Shown here: piece by piece, positions 1 to 4,421 of the stretch
How the letters are laid out: each line of letters opens with the position of its first letter
Position numbering within the stretch: position 1 is the first letter of the stretch
NCBI GenBank assembly: GCA_018377375.1
Contig: JAGZZN010000058.1
Location: 1 to 10,747, forward strand
Direction of reading: 5' to 3'
Origin: Streptococcus parasanguinis
Lineage (GTDB): Bacteria > Bacillota > Bacilli > Lactobacillales > Streptococcaceae
Length of the DNA stretch: 10,747 nt
The notes under the pieces: model-generated
What the model saw: the letters and a program-made list of their open reading frames with translations, nothing else
Told to the model about the DNA's origin: nothing
Databases searched by the model: none
Program-made: the position numbers and the translations under genes

Positions 1-74
1 TTATAGTGATGGTGGGCTTGTCTCAGTTGATTTGGAAACGAGTCCAGTCATTTATCACCATTCAGGGAGGTTAG
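1..74 (+). CDS. ABC-2 family transporter permease, C-terminal end (partial)
   Basis: An open frame enters from the left edge (codons in phase with base 3) and stops at TAG 72-74. The visible 23 residues end in WKRVQSFITIQGG. This kind of ending, a last membrane segment followed by a short basic K/R-x-x-x-x-I-Q-G-G tail, is typical of ABC-2 permeases of the COG4587/COG3694 drug-export-like group. The next permease starts one base after the stop, and its ribosome binding site lies inside this tail, so the two are almost certainly co-translated as a heterodimeric permease pair. The ATPase would be expected just upstream, outside the window. Identification rests on a short tail plus context. Confidence 0.6.
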   Translation, partial: IVMVGLSQLIWKRVQSFITIQGG

Positions 75-75
75 T

Positions 76-861
76 ATGAAAAAATATCAACGCATGCATC
101 TGATTTTTATCAGACAGTACATCAAGCAAATCATGGAATACAAGGTAGATTTTGTGGTTGGTGTGTTGGGAGTCTTTCTGACTCAAGGCCTGAACCTCTT
201 GTTTCTCAATGTCATCTTTCAACACATTCCCTCCCTAGAAGGTTGGACTTTTCAAGAAATTGCCTTTATCTATGGATTTTCCTTAATTCCAAAGGGACTA
301 GATCATCTCTTTTTTGACAATCTCTGGGCTTTAGGTCAACGACTAGTTCGAAAAGGGGAGTTTGACAAGTATCTGACTCGTCCTATCAATCCTCTCTTTC
401 ACATCCTCGTTGAGACCTTTCAGATTGATGCCTTGGGTGAACTTTTGGTCGGTGGAATTTTACTAGCGACAACGGCGACTAGCATTGCTTGGACTCTTCC
501 AAAATTCCTGATTTTTCTAGTTTGTATTCCTTTTGCGACCTTGATTTATACTTCCTTGAAAATTGCTACAGCCAGCATCGCTTTTTGGACCAAGCAGTCA
601 GGTGCCATGATTTACATTTTCTATATGTTTAATGATTTTGCCAAGTATCCTATTTCTATTTACAATTCGCTCCTTCGTTGGTTAATTAGCTTTATTGTAC
701 CTTTCGCCTTTACGGCCTACTATCCTGCCAGCTATTTCTTGCAGGACAAGGATGGACTCTTTAATATTGGTGGTTTGATTCTGATTTCCCTTGTTTTCTT
801 TGTTATTTCCCTCAAACTTTGGGACAGGGGATTGGATGCCTATGAAAGTGCTGGTTCGTAA
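76..861 (+). CDS. ABC-2 family transporter permease (COG3694/ABC2_membrane_6 type)
   Basis: This is a 261-residue integral membrane protein with about six hydrophobic segments: near residues 25-45, 58-75, 112-135, 140-160, 200-222 and 232-250. The sequence KGEFDKYLTRPINPLFHIL around residues 93-111 is characteristic of the COG3694 permeases, which pair with a COG4587 permease and a COG4586 ATPase to form an exporter of unknown substrate. The ATG at 76 follows GGGAGG at 65-70 with five bases between, and sits one base after the stop of the preceding permease-like frame, which supports translational coupling. Length is normal for the family. The substrate cannot be inferred. It ends 35 bp before the acetyltransferase with no terminator visible between them, so read-through is possible. 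Confidence 0.85.
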   Translation: MKKYQRMHLIFIRQYIKQIMEYKVDFVVGVLGVFLTQGLNLLFLNVIFQHIPSLEGWTFQEIAFIYGFSLIPKGLDHLFFDNLWALGQRLVRKGEFDKYLTRPINPLFHILVETFQIDALGELLVGGILLATTATSIAWTLPKFLIFLVCIPFATLIYTSLKIATASIAFWTKQSGAMIYIFYMFNDFAKYPISIYNSLLRWLISFIVPFAFTAYYPASYFLQDKDGLFNIGGLILISLVFFVISLKLWDRGLDAYESAGS

Positions 862-896
862 GAGGTAAAGTAAGACTAAAATCAAGAAAGGAACTT

Positions 897-1361
897 ATGA
901 TGTTTGTAATTAAAGAAGTCAAGGGTGAAGATCAAAAAATGGCAGTTGTCGCTGAGATTTTAAGGGATTTGCCAGAATGGTTTGGAATACCAGAAAGCAC
1001 GCAAGCCTACATTGAAGGAGCTAAGGATTTACGAGTTTGGGCTGCTTATCAAGAAAGTGATGTAGTAGGGTTTATAAGTTTATCATATTCGAGTGAAGAT
1101 TGTGCTGAAATTGACTGTCTAGGCGTGAAAAAATCATTCCAAGGTCAAGGAATTGGAAGGGAATTAGTTACGACTATAGAAAGAGAAGCAGTCAAACAAG
1201 TGGCCTACCTACAGGTCAAAACAGTCGCAGAAGGTTCAAATAAAGATTATGACCGAACAAATGTCTTTTATCGCAGTCTTGGTTTTAAAAAATTAGAGAT
1301 TTTTCCGCAACTATGGGATCCACAGAATCCATGTCAGATTCTGATTAAAAAGATCAACTAA
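897..1361 (+). CDS. GNAT family N-acetyltransferase
   Basis: This is a protein of about 154 residues with the GNAT fold signatures. A beta-4 strand (EIDCLGVKK, residues 71-79) leads into the acetyl-CoA pyrophosphate loop Q82-G-Q-G-I-G87, which matches the Q/R-x-x-G-x-G/A consensus. Later NVFYRSLGFKKLE (122-134) matches motif B, where the tyrosine commonly acts near the thioester. It should transfer an acetyl group from acetyl-CoA to an amine, but the substrate is not readable from sequence. Two adjacent ATGs are possible, at 897 and 900. The AAAGGA at 887-892 lies better for the second (7 bases) than the first (4 bases), so the real start may be 900. No clear promoter was found in the 35-bp gap upstream. 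The tRNA promoter begins only 7 bp after its stop. Confidence 0.85.
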   Translation: MMFVIKEVKGEDQKMAVVAEILRDLPEWFGIPESTQAYIEGAKDLRVWAAYQESDVVGFISLSYSSEDCAEIDCLGVKKSFQGQGIGRELVTTIEREAVKQVAYLQVKTVAEGSNKDYDRTNVFYRSLGFKKLEIFPQLWDPQNPCQILIKKIN

Positions 1362-1367
1362 AAGTGC

Positions 1368-1395
1368 TTGACATCCGCTATCAGAGTGCTATACT
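1368..1395 (+). promoter_or_regulatory. Promoter of the tRNA-Thr gene
   Basis: A perfect -35 TTGACA (1368-1373) and a -10 TATACT (1390-1395) are separated by 16 bp. The predicted start, near 1401-1403, is about six bases before the mature tRNA 5' end. This is a strong sigma-70/SigA-type promoter, as expected for a stable RNA. Confidence 0.85.
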
Positions 1396-1407
1396 AAGAA
1401 GGTAATC

Positions 1408-1480
1408 GCCGATTTAGCTCAGTTGGTAGAGCAACGCACTCGTAACGCGTAGGTCACAGGTTCGATCCCTGCAATCGGCA
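1408..1480 (+). tRNA. tRNA-Thr (anticodon CGU)
   Basis: A 73-nt cloverleaf can be drawn by hand. The acceptor stem GCCGATT/AATCGGC is perfect with discriminator A. The D stem is GCTC/GAGC with loop AGTTGGTA. The anticodon loop CTCGTAA gives anticodon CGT, reading ACG (Thr). The variable loop is AGGTC and the T loop TTCGATC. The 3' CCA is not encoded. Two A-C oppositions appear, at the base of the anticodon stem (positions 31/39) and at the first pair of the T stem (49/65). The gene stands alone between its own promoter and terminator. ACG can also be read by tRNA-Thr(UGU) in many bacteria, so some decay would be tolerated, but all invariant positions I can check are intact. Confidence 0.93.
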
Positions 1481-1503
1481 TAGAAAAAACTGCTTTGAAG
1501 GAG

Positions 1504-1556
1504 CGAGACGATGAATAATGGTGATCACATATTCGTTCTGTCTCGTTTCTTTTTTT
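1504..1556 (+). terminator. Rho-independent terminator after tRNA-Thr
   Basis: CGAGAC (1504-1509) pairs with GTCTCG (1540-1545). Inside it, GAATA pairs with TATTC across an asymmetric internal loop. The stem is followed by TTTCTTTTTTT. The U tract overlaps the first half of the direct repeat that begins at 1552, so terminator and operator share bases. Confidence 0.8.
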
Positions 1557-1583
1557 GACCGCATAGGCGCCATTTTTGACCGC
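1552..1583 (+). promoter_or_regulatory. 21-bp-period direct repeat, candidate LytTR operator 1
   Basis: The 11-mer TTTTTGACCGC occurs exactly twice, at 1552-1562 and 1573-1583, so the period is 21 bp (two helical turns). Paired direct repeats with this spacing upstream of a promoter are the usual target of LytTR-domain regulators (AgrA, ComE, BlpR type). The conserved ACC of the proximal half lies 42 bp upstream of the -10 at 1621. A LytTR gene lies 700 bp downstream, with a related repeat at its own promoter. The distal half also forms part of a dyad, TTTTGAC (1574-1580) with GTCAAAA (1587-1593). The repeat is directly seen; the binding protein is inferred. Confidence 0.65.
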
Positions 1584-1598
1584 TTAGTCAAAAGTCCT

Positions 1599-1626
1599 TG
1601 TCTCCATAGGGGCTCTCTGCTATCAT
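1599..1626 (+). promoter_or_regulatory. Promoter of the short LiaF-TM-like gene
   Basis: A weak -35 TTGTCT (1599-1604) and a -10 TATCAT (1621-1626) are spaced 16 bp apart, downstream of the 21-bp direct repeat. A poor -35 box would fit dependence on an activator bound upstream. Confidence 0.55.
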
Positions 1627-1676
1627 AGAATCATCAAAGGAAGCAATACTTCCAATTAATGAAAAAGAGGTATACT

Positions 1677-1991
1677 ATGATGAAAAAATTACTTGGACTT
1701 GGTTTTATTCTGGCAGCTCTTGCGGTTGTTATAATGGGAATGGTTGGCTTTCCAAAGCTTGATGTGAATATCTGGCCTTTATTCCCCGTTCTCTTATTTG
1801 CTTTCTTTACTCTTGAAAATCTGATGAAACAGGACTACAAGGCAAGTGTCATCTGTGCTTTAATTGCTCTGATGATTGCAAACGCGATCTACGATCTCTT
1901 GCCGGTTTCAAATGGCTTAGTGATCACAGCGGGTGTGCTCGCTTGCCTGGGTCTTAGTTTTCTTTTACCGGATAAGGAAAGTAACAAATAA
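1677..1991 (+). CDS. Small membrane protein, LiaF/LiaI transmembrane-domain only
   Basis: This is a 104-residue protein that is almost wholly membrane: hydrophobic segments near residues 5-24, 32-48, 57-73 and 79-97, with a short charged tail (DKESNK). It aligns by eye with the N-terminal half of the LiaF-like protein at 2739-3434. Both begin M-x-K-K-L-(L/I)-G, have a conserved W near residue 31-33, and share the motif LPVSN-x-(L/V)-V-I at the third/fourth segment junction. It lacks the C-terminal beta-domain. An in-frame ATG at 1659 lies 15 bp past the nearest SD-like sequence, whereas AAAGAGG at 1664-1670 sits correctly before 1677 (or 1680), and this start also matches the paralogue. Likely envelope-stress related by family (LiaI/LiaF-like TM region); the actual role is unknown. 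Its promoter carries the candidate LytTR operator. Confidence 0.8.
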   Translation: MMKKLLGLGFILAALAVVIMGMVGFPKLDVNIWPLFPVLLFAFFTLENLMKQDYKASVICALIALMIANAIYDLLPVSNGLVITAGVLACLGLSFLLPDKESNK

Positions 1992-1993
1992 AG

Positions 1994-2175
1994 AAAGAGA
2001 GTGGGACAGAAATCGGTCATTCGTTAGAATTCGATTTCGTCGTCCCACCTCCGCACAGTTGAGTAGGACTATAAAAGCTGATGAAATCAGCGTAGTAGAG
2101 CCCACTCAACCACTGCGTCTTGCTCGACAATCCAAAGACAATTGAGAGGCTAGGACTTTTGTCCCAGCCTCTTTA
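1994..2175 (+). repeat. Intergenic repeat element, copy A (complete, about 180 bp)
   Basis: This begins three bases after the stop of the small membrane protein. The first 95 bp match the copy at 10653-10747 at all but three positions (2018, 2068, 2071). Three hairpins are visible: GTGGGAC(2001-2007)/GTCCCAC(2042-2048) with inner AAATCG/CGATTT; GTTGAGT(2058-2064)/ACTCAAC(2104-2110) enclosing a perfect GCTGAT-GAA-ATCAGC (2077-2091); and a terminator-like GAGGCT stem at 2145-2172. An open frame across it codes for nothing recognisable. It does not match the BOX, RUP or SPRITE consensus as I know them. Confidence 0.85.
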
Positions 2176-2176
2176 C
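2145..2176 (+). terminator. Terminator hairpin at the end of repeat copy A
   Basis: GAGGCTAGGAC (2146-2156) pairs with GTCCCAGCCTC (2161-2171) around a TTTT loop with a single A-C mismatch, followed by TTTACTT. The A+T tail is short, so it may be a weak or bidirectional terminator. It separates the short membrane-protein gene from the LytTR promoter. Confidence 0.6.
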
Positions 2177-2180
2177 TTCT

Positions 2181-2212
2181 CAAAAGCTACCTCTTGATGG
2201 GCAAAACGTGCC
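2181..2212 (+). promoter_or_regulatory. 21-bp-period imperfect direct repeat, candidate LytTR operator 2
   Basis: CAAAAGCTACC (2181-2191) and CAAAACGTGCC (2202-2212) agree at 8 of 11 positions and are exactly 21 bp apart. The proximal CC core lies 41 bp upstream of the -10 at 2251, within one base of the geometry seen at 1552-1626. The half-sites of both operators share an A/T-rich run followed by (T/G)(A/G)CC-N-C. This suggests that the LytTR gene controls itself and the upstream membrane-protein gene. Confidence 0.5.
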
Positions 2213-2228
2213 ACTTACTGAAAAGCCC

Positions 2229-2256
2229 TTGTTTTGTTTTCAACAGCTGTTATAAT
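2229..2256 (+). promoter_or_regulatory. Promoter of the LytTR-LiaF-like operon
   Basis: A consensus -10 TATAAT (2251-2256) is preceded at 16 bp by TTGTTT (2229-2234), a partial -35. It sits just downstream of the imperfect 21-bp repeat and 31 bp upstream of the regulator start. Confidence 0.7.
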
Positions 2257-2287
2257 GGTACTATCAAAACGTTGGGAAAGGAGTTTT

Positions 2288-2734
2288 ATGAAAGTTAGAA
2301 TCGAATTGGATCCATCAATGGACGAGCCTGAGATCTTGATTCGAGCCCCGCGCTTGATCCCGGAGTTGACCCAGCTGCAAGAGAGAATCCTAGAACAAAA
2401 AGTCGCTCCATTAGCCTTCTACAAGGATCGAAGTGAGTATTTTCTGGATGTGGCATCGATCCTCTTTTTTGAGACGGACGGGGAGAAGATTTTTGGACAC
2501 ACCAAGGACGAGGCCTATGAGGTCAAGCAGAAGCTCTATGAGTTGGAGGAGCTGCTTCCCATTGCCTTTTGTCGAATTTCCAAATCCACCATTGTCAACG
2601 CAAAGCAGATCTATTCTCTAGAAAAGTCTTTTTCAGGGACCAGCACGGTCAATTTCTACCAGACCCATAAGCAGGTTCACGTATCTAGACGCTACTATCA
2701 ACTCTTAAAAGAACGACTAAATGAAATGAGGTAA
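2288..2734 (+). CDS. LytTR-domain transcriptional regulator without receiver domain
   Basis: This is a 148-residue protein whose residues about 45-146 form a LytTR DNA-binding domain. Visible hallmarks are the strand pair around ILFFETDGEKIFGHT (58-72), the segment LPIAFCRISKSTIVNAKQI (90-108) with the typical F-x-R-(I/V)-S-K-S-x-I-V-N pattern, and VHVSRRYYQLLKERL (130-144). The first 44 residues are charged and helical-looking, and there is no phospho-receiver domain, so it is not a classical response regulator. The ATG at 2288 has AAAGGAG at 2277-2283 upstream; longer in-frame extensions would run through the -10 box. The next gene starts four bases after its stop, and the pair matches the layout of LytTR regulatory systems (HdrRM, BrsRM in S. 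mutans), in which a membrane partner inhibits the regulator. It probably binds the 21-bp repeats at 1552 and 2181. Confidence 0.88.
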   Translation: MKVRIELDPSMDEPEILIRAPRLIPELTQLQERILEQKVAPLAFYKDRSEYFLDVASILFFETDGEKIFGHTKDEAYEVKQKLYELEELLPIAFCRISKSTIVNAKQIYSLEKSFSGTSTVNFYQTHKQVHVSRRYYQLLKERLNEMR

Positions 2735-2738
2735 TATC

Positions 2739-3434
2739 ATGAGAAAAAAATTAATTGGAGTATTCTTAATCCTTTTAGCAGCCTTAATCCTCTTACAAGG
2801 CTATTTTGTAAAATGGGACATCAGCATCTGGACCTTAGCTTGGGTTACCTTGCTTGCCGTCCTGTCCCTCTCTAGTTTCTTAAAACGCCATTTTGGTTGG
2901 GGCTTCATCTATGGACTATTAGCCCTCTTTTGTCTCAATGGGCAATACCATTTCCTTCCGGTGTCCAATTCAGTTGTCATCCTTTCCTCAATTCTCGCTG
3001 TGATTGGGCTCAATATTTTGTTTAAACCCTCTAAGAAAACAAAAGCCCGCCTAGCTTCCTATTCTGCTGGGTCCATGAGTAAGTCGGATGGCAATGACAT
3101 TGATGTCACTTTTTCAACAGTGACAAAATATCTCAATGACCAACACTTTACCCGCGGAAGTGCAGATGTGAGTATGGGAGAAGCATCGGTTTATTTTGAC
3201 AATTGCCGCATCGAGGGTCCATCTGCTCAGTTTGTTGTCGATGTTTCCCTTGGAAGTTTGAGTCTCTATGTACCAAGTGATTGGCGTGTCCATGTAAATG
3301 TGGATAATTCCCTCTCAGCGATCCAACATCAGGAAAATCCAAGTGCTCTGACAAGCAAGGATTTCTACATTACAGGCGATGTCTCCTTAGGAAATCTGGA
3401 AATTATCTATGTCGGAGCGAATTCGTTTTCTTAA
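2739..3434 (+). CDS. LiaF-like membrane protein, partner of the LytTR regulator
   Basis: This is a 231-residue protein. Residues 1-98 hold four hydrophobic segments (about 4-22, 29-48, 54-68, 76-95), ending in a basic stop (KPSKKTKAR). Residues about 120-228 form a soluble beta-rich domain with repeated patterns VSMGEASVYFDN, VDVSLGSLSLYVPSDWRVHV and GDVSLGNLEIIYV, as in the LiaF/VraT C-terminal 'cell wall-active antibiotics response' family. The family member LiaF (VraT in staphylococci) modulates a cell-envelope stress two-component system. Here the neighbour is a LytTR regulator, not LiaS/LiaR. The ATG at 2739 follows TGAGGT at 2727-2732, which overlaps the regulator's stop, so translation is probably coupled. 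By analogy with HdrM/BrsM it could hold the regulator inactive at the membrane; that is inference. Confidence 0.8.
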   Translation: MRKKLIGVFLILLAALILLQGYFVKWDISIWTLAWVTLLAVLSLSSFLKRHFGWGFIYGLLALFCLNGQYHFLPVSNSVVILSSILAVIGLNILFKPSKKTKARLASYSAGSMSKSDGNDIDVTFSTVTKYLNDQHFTRGSADVSMGEASVYFDNCRIEGPSAQFVVDVSLGSLSLYVPSDWRVHVNVDNSLSAIQHQENPSALTSKDFYITGDVSLGNLEIIYVGANSFS

Positions 3435-3463
3435 GTCGGAAATGAAAAACTTTGGCCAAAAGC

Positions 3464-3492
3464 TTGCCAAGAGAGATTTTTTTTGGTAATAT
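3464..3492 (+). promoter_or_regulatory. Promoter of rpmB
   Basis: TTGCCA (3464-3469) and TAATAT (3487-3492) are separated by 17 bp. The predicted start is near 3499, which gives a leader of about 54 nt that contains two dyads before the ribosome binding site. Confidence 0.65.
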
Positions 3493-3495
3493 AGT

Positions 3496-3542
3496 ACGGT
3501 ATGTGGTGCTAGCACATCCGTTATATTAGATCTAATAGGAGG
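3496..3542 (+). promoter_or_regulatory. rpmB leader with hairpin and 14-bp palindrome before the RBS
   Basis: CGG-T-ATGTG (3497-3505) can pair with CACAT-CCG (3513-3520) around a seven-base loop with one bulge. Next comes a perfect 14-bp palindrome, TATTAGATCTAATA (3524-3537), that abuts the AGGAGG at 3537-3542. Structures this close to the ribosome binding site could serve translational feedback by L28, as other ribosomal proteins do. I do not recognise it as a named leader family. Confidence 0.35.
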
Positions 3543-3552
3543 AAACACAGAA

Positions 3553-3741
3553 ATGGCTAAAGTATGTTATTTCACAGGTCGTAAGACTGTATCAGGTAAC
3601 AACCGTTCACACGCTATGAACCAAACAAAACGTGCCGTAAAACCAAACCTTCAAAAAGTAACTGTCCTTATCGATGGTAAACCTAAAAAAGTTTGGGCTT
3701 CAGCTCGTGCATTGAAATCTGGTAAAGTAGAACGCGTTTAA
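3553..3741 (+). CDS. rpmB: 50S ribosomal protein L28
   Basis: This is a 62-residue basic protein with the L28 family sequence: MAKVCYFTGRKTVSGNNRSH at the start, then NQTKRAVKPNLQKVTV and the C-terminal KKVWASARALKSGKVERV. Length is normal for streptococci. It is the cysteine-poor (zinc-independent) form, with one Cys at residue 5 and no CxxC pairs. AGGAGG at 3537-3542 lies ten bases before the ATG, and codon use is strongly biased, as expected for a highly expressed ribosomal gene. It has its own promoter and a terminator that coincides with the edge of repeat copy B. In Bacillus and many Firmicutes rpmB neighbours yloU and yloV (fakA), which is the order found here. Confidence 0.98.
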   Translation: MAKVCYFTGRKTVSGNNRSHAMNQTKRAVKPNLQKVTVLIDGKPKKVWASARALKSGKVERV

Positions 3742-3749
3742 TAAAGAAA

Positions 3750-3785
3750 GAAGGCTGGGCATAAAGTGTTCAGCCTTCGCTTTTT
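3750..3785 (+). terminator. Terminator of rpmB (edge of repeat copy B)
   Basis: GAAGGCTG (3750-3757) pairs with CAGCCTTC (3771-3778), followed by GCTTTTT. It is homologous to the hairpin at 2145-2172 of copy A read in reverse, so the repeat itself supplies the rpmB terminator. Confidence 0.8.
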
Positions 3786-3878
3786 GATAGGAATAGTAGC
3801 ATGACGCAGTGGTTGATTGGAACTACTCATGTTTGAAACATTCGTACTTCCTAATCAACTTGTGCGGGGGTGGGAAAA

Positions 3879-3918
3879 TTGAAAAGGTTTGGGGAACCTT
3901 TTCAACTTTTTTTATTTT
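3879..3918 (+). terminator. Strong hairpin with T tract inside repeat copy B
   Basis: TTGAAAAGGTT (3879-3889) and AACCTTTTCAA (3895-3905) form a perfect 11-bp stem with a five-base loop, followed by CTTTTTTTATTTT. It is a second terminator between rpmB and the yloU promoter and may act in either direction because the upstream side is also A-rich. Confidence 0.8.
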
Positions 3919-3994
3919 ACGGAGTTCTTTCCCACTCCCTTTTCTTTTTCTCCAGAGACAGCTGTCACAGCGGGAGAAGAATAGTCCCTACCCT

Positions 3995-4023
3995 TTTACA
4001 GTTGACCTCTTTTATGGTAAAAT
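3995..4023 (+). promoter_or_regulatory. Promoter of the yloU-fakA operon
   Basis: TTTACA (3995-4000) and TAAAAT (4018-4023) are spaced 17 bp apart, with an extended -10 TGG (4015-4017). An overlapping TTGACC at 4002 has no well-placed -10, so I prefer the first pair. Confidence 0.7.
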
Positions 4024-4053
4024 AGAATATAAAATACTTTTGAGGTAGAAATT

Positions 4054-4419
4054 ATGACAGTAAAAATCAATACAAAGGACGGTCAAATTGAATTGACTGA
4101 TGAGGTTATCGCAACTGTTGTAGGCGGTGCTGCTACTGAGATCTTCGGTGTGGTTGGAATGGCCAGCAAAAATGCGATCAAAGATAATTTCCAAGCCCTC
4201 CTAGGGAAAGAAAACTTCTCTAAAGGTGTTGTTGTCAAAACAACGGAAGCAGGAACTATCGCAGTTGATGTTTACACTGTTTTGAGCTATGGAACAAAAA
4301 TTAGCGAAGTCTCAAAAAATATTCAAGAACGTGTGAAATTTAGTTTGGAAAATCAACTTGGAATCACTACGGATACTGTGAATGTCTATATTCAAAATAT
4401 CAAGATTGTGGGAGAATAA
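4054..4419 (+). CDS. Asp23/Gls24 family protein (YloU-like)
   Basis: This is a 121-residue soluble protein of the Asp23/Gls24 family. The N-terminal ITDEVIATVVGGAATEIFGVVGMA-like segment (residues about 15-38), the VDVYTVLSYGTKISEVSKNIQERV segment (about 72-95), and the closing VNVYIQNIKIV are all typical. Members of this family are small membrane- or envelope-associated stress proteins of unclear biochemical function; YloU in Bacillus is encoded with fakA (yloV). TGAGGT at 4041-4046 precedes the ATG by seven bases. The next gene begins two bases after its stop, so the two form an operon. I leave the symbol blank because yloU is a Bacillus locus name and not a functional name. Confidence 0.9.
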   Translation: MTVKINTKDGQIELTDEVIATVVGGAATEIFGVVGMASKNAIKDNFQALLGKENFSKGVVVKTTEAGTIAVDVYTVLSYGTKISEVSKNIQERVKFSLENQLGITTDTVNVYIQNIKIVGE

Positions 4420-4421
4420 TC

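Larger units (their letters stand above)
3743..3945 (-). repeat. Intergenic repeat element, copy B (inverted, diverged)
   Basis: Read on the minus strand this aligns with copy A from end to end. The GAGGCT-type hairpin corresponds to 3750-3778. GACGCAGTGGTTGA (3803-3816) is the complement of the copy A segment near 2105-2118. GTGCGGGGGTGGGA (3862-3875) matches GTGCGGAGGTGGGA. The far end TTTCCCACTCC (3928-3938) matches the copy A start. The central stem is GTTGATT (3812-3818)/AATCAAC (3853-3859) instead of GTTGAGT/ACTCAAC, and the inner hairpin is ATGTTTGAAACAT (3829-3841) instead of GCTGAT-GAA-ATCAGC, so pairing is kept while bases change. The hairpin inside its first arm has been replaced by an unrelated strong terminator stem (3879-3918). 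Confidence 0.75.

Noticed and set aside
1408..1480. tRNA gene as an integration site of a mobile element
   Set aside because: No integrase, no repeat of the tRNA 3' end downstream, and no change in gene style on either side.
1552..1583. Two 11-bp repeats as the start of a CRISPR array
   Set aside because: Only two copies, far too short and too closely spaced, with no cas genes; promoter position explains them better.
1659..1676. Upstream start for the small membrane protein
   Set aside because: No well-spaced ribosome binding site precedes it, while AAAGAGG fits the ATG at 1677 and the paralogue starts at the equivalent residue.
1933..2145. A 70-codon open frame overlapping the end of the small membrane-protein gene
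   Set aside because: It runs through repeat copy A, has no ribosome binding site, and its Arg-rich product matches no protein pattern; the frame is a by-product of the repeat.
3809..4048. A 79-codon frame between rpmB and yloU
   Set aside because: It crosses repeat copy B, a terminator stem and the yloU promoter, and has no ribosome binding site.
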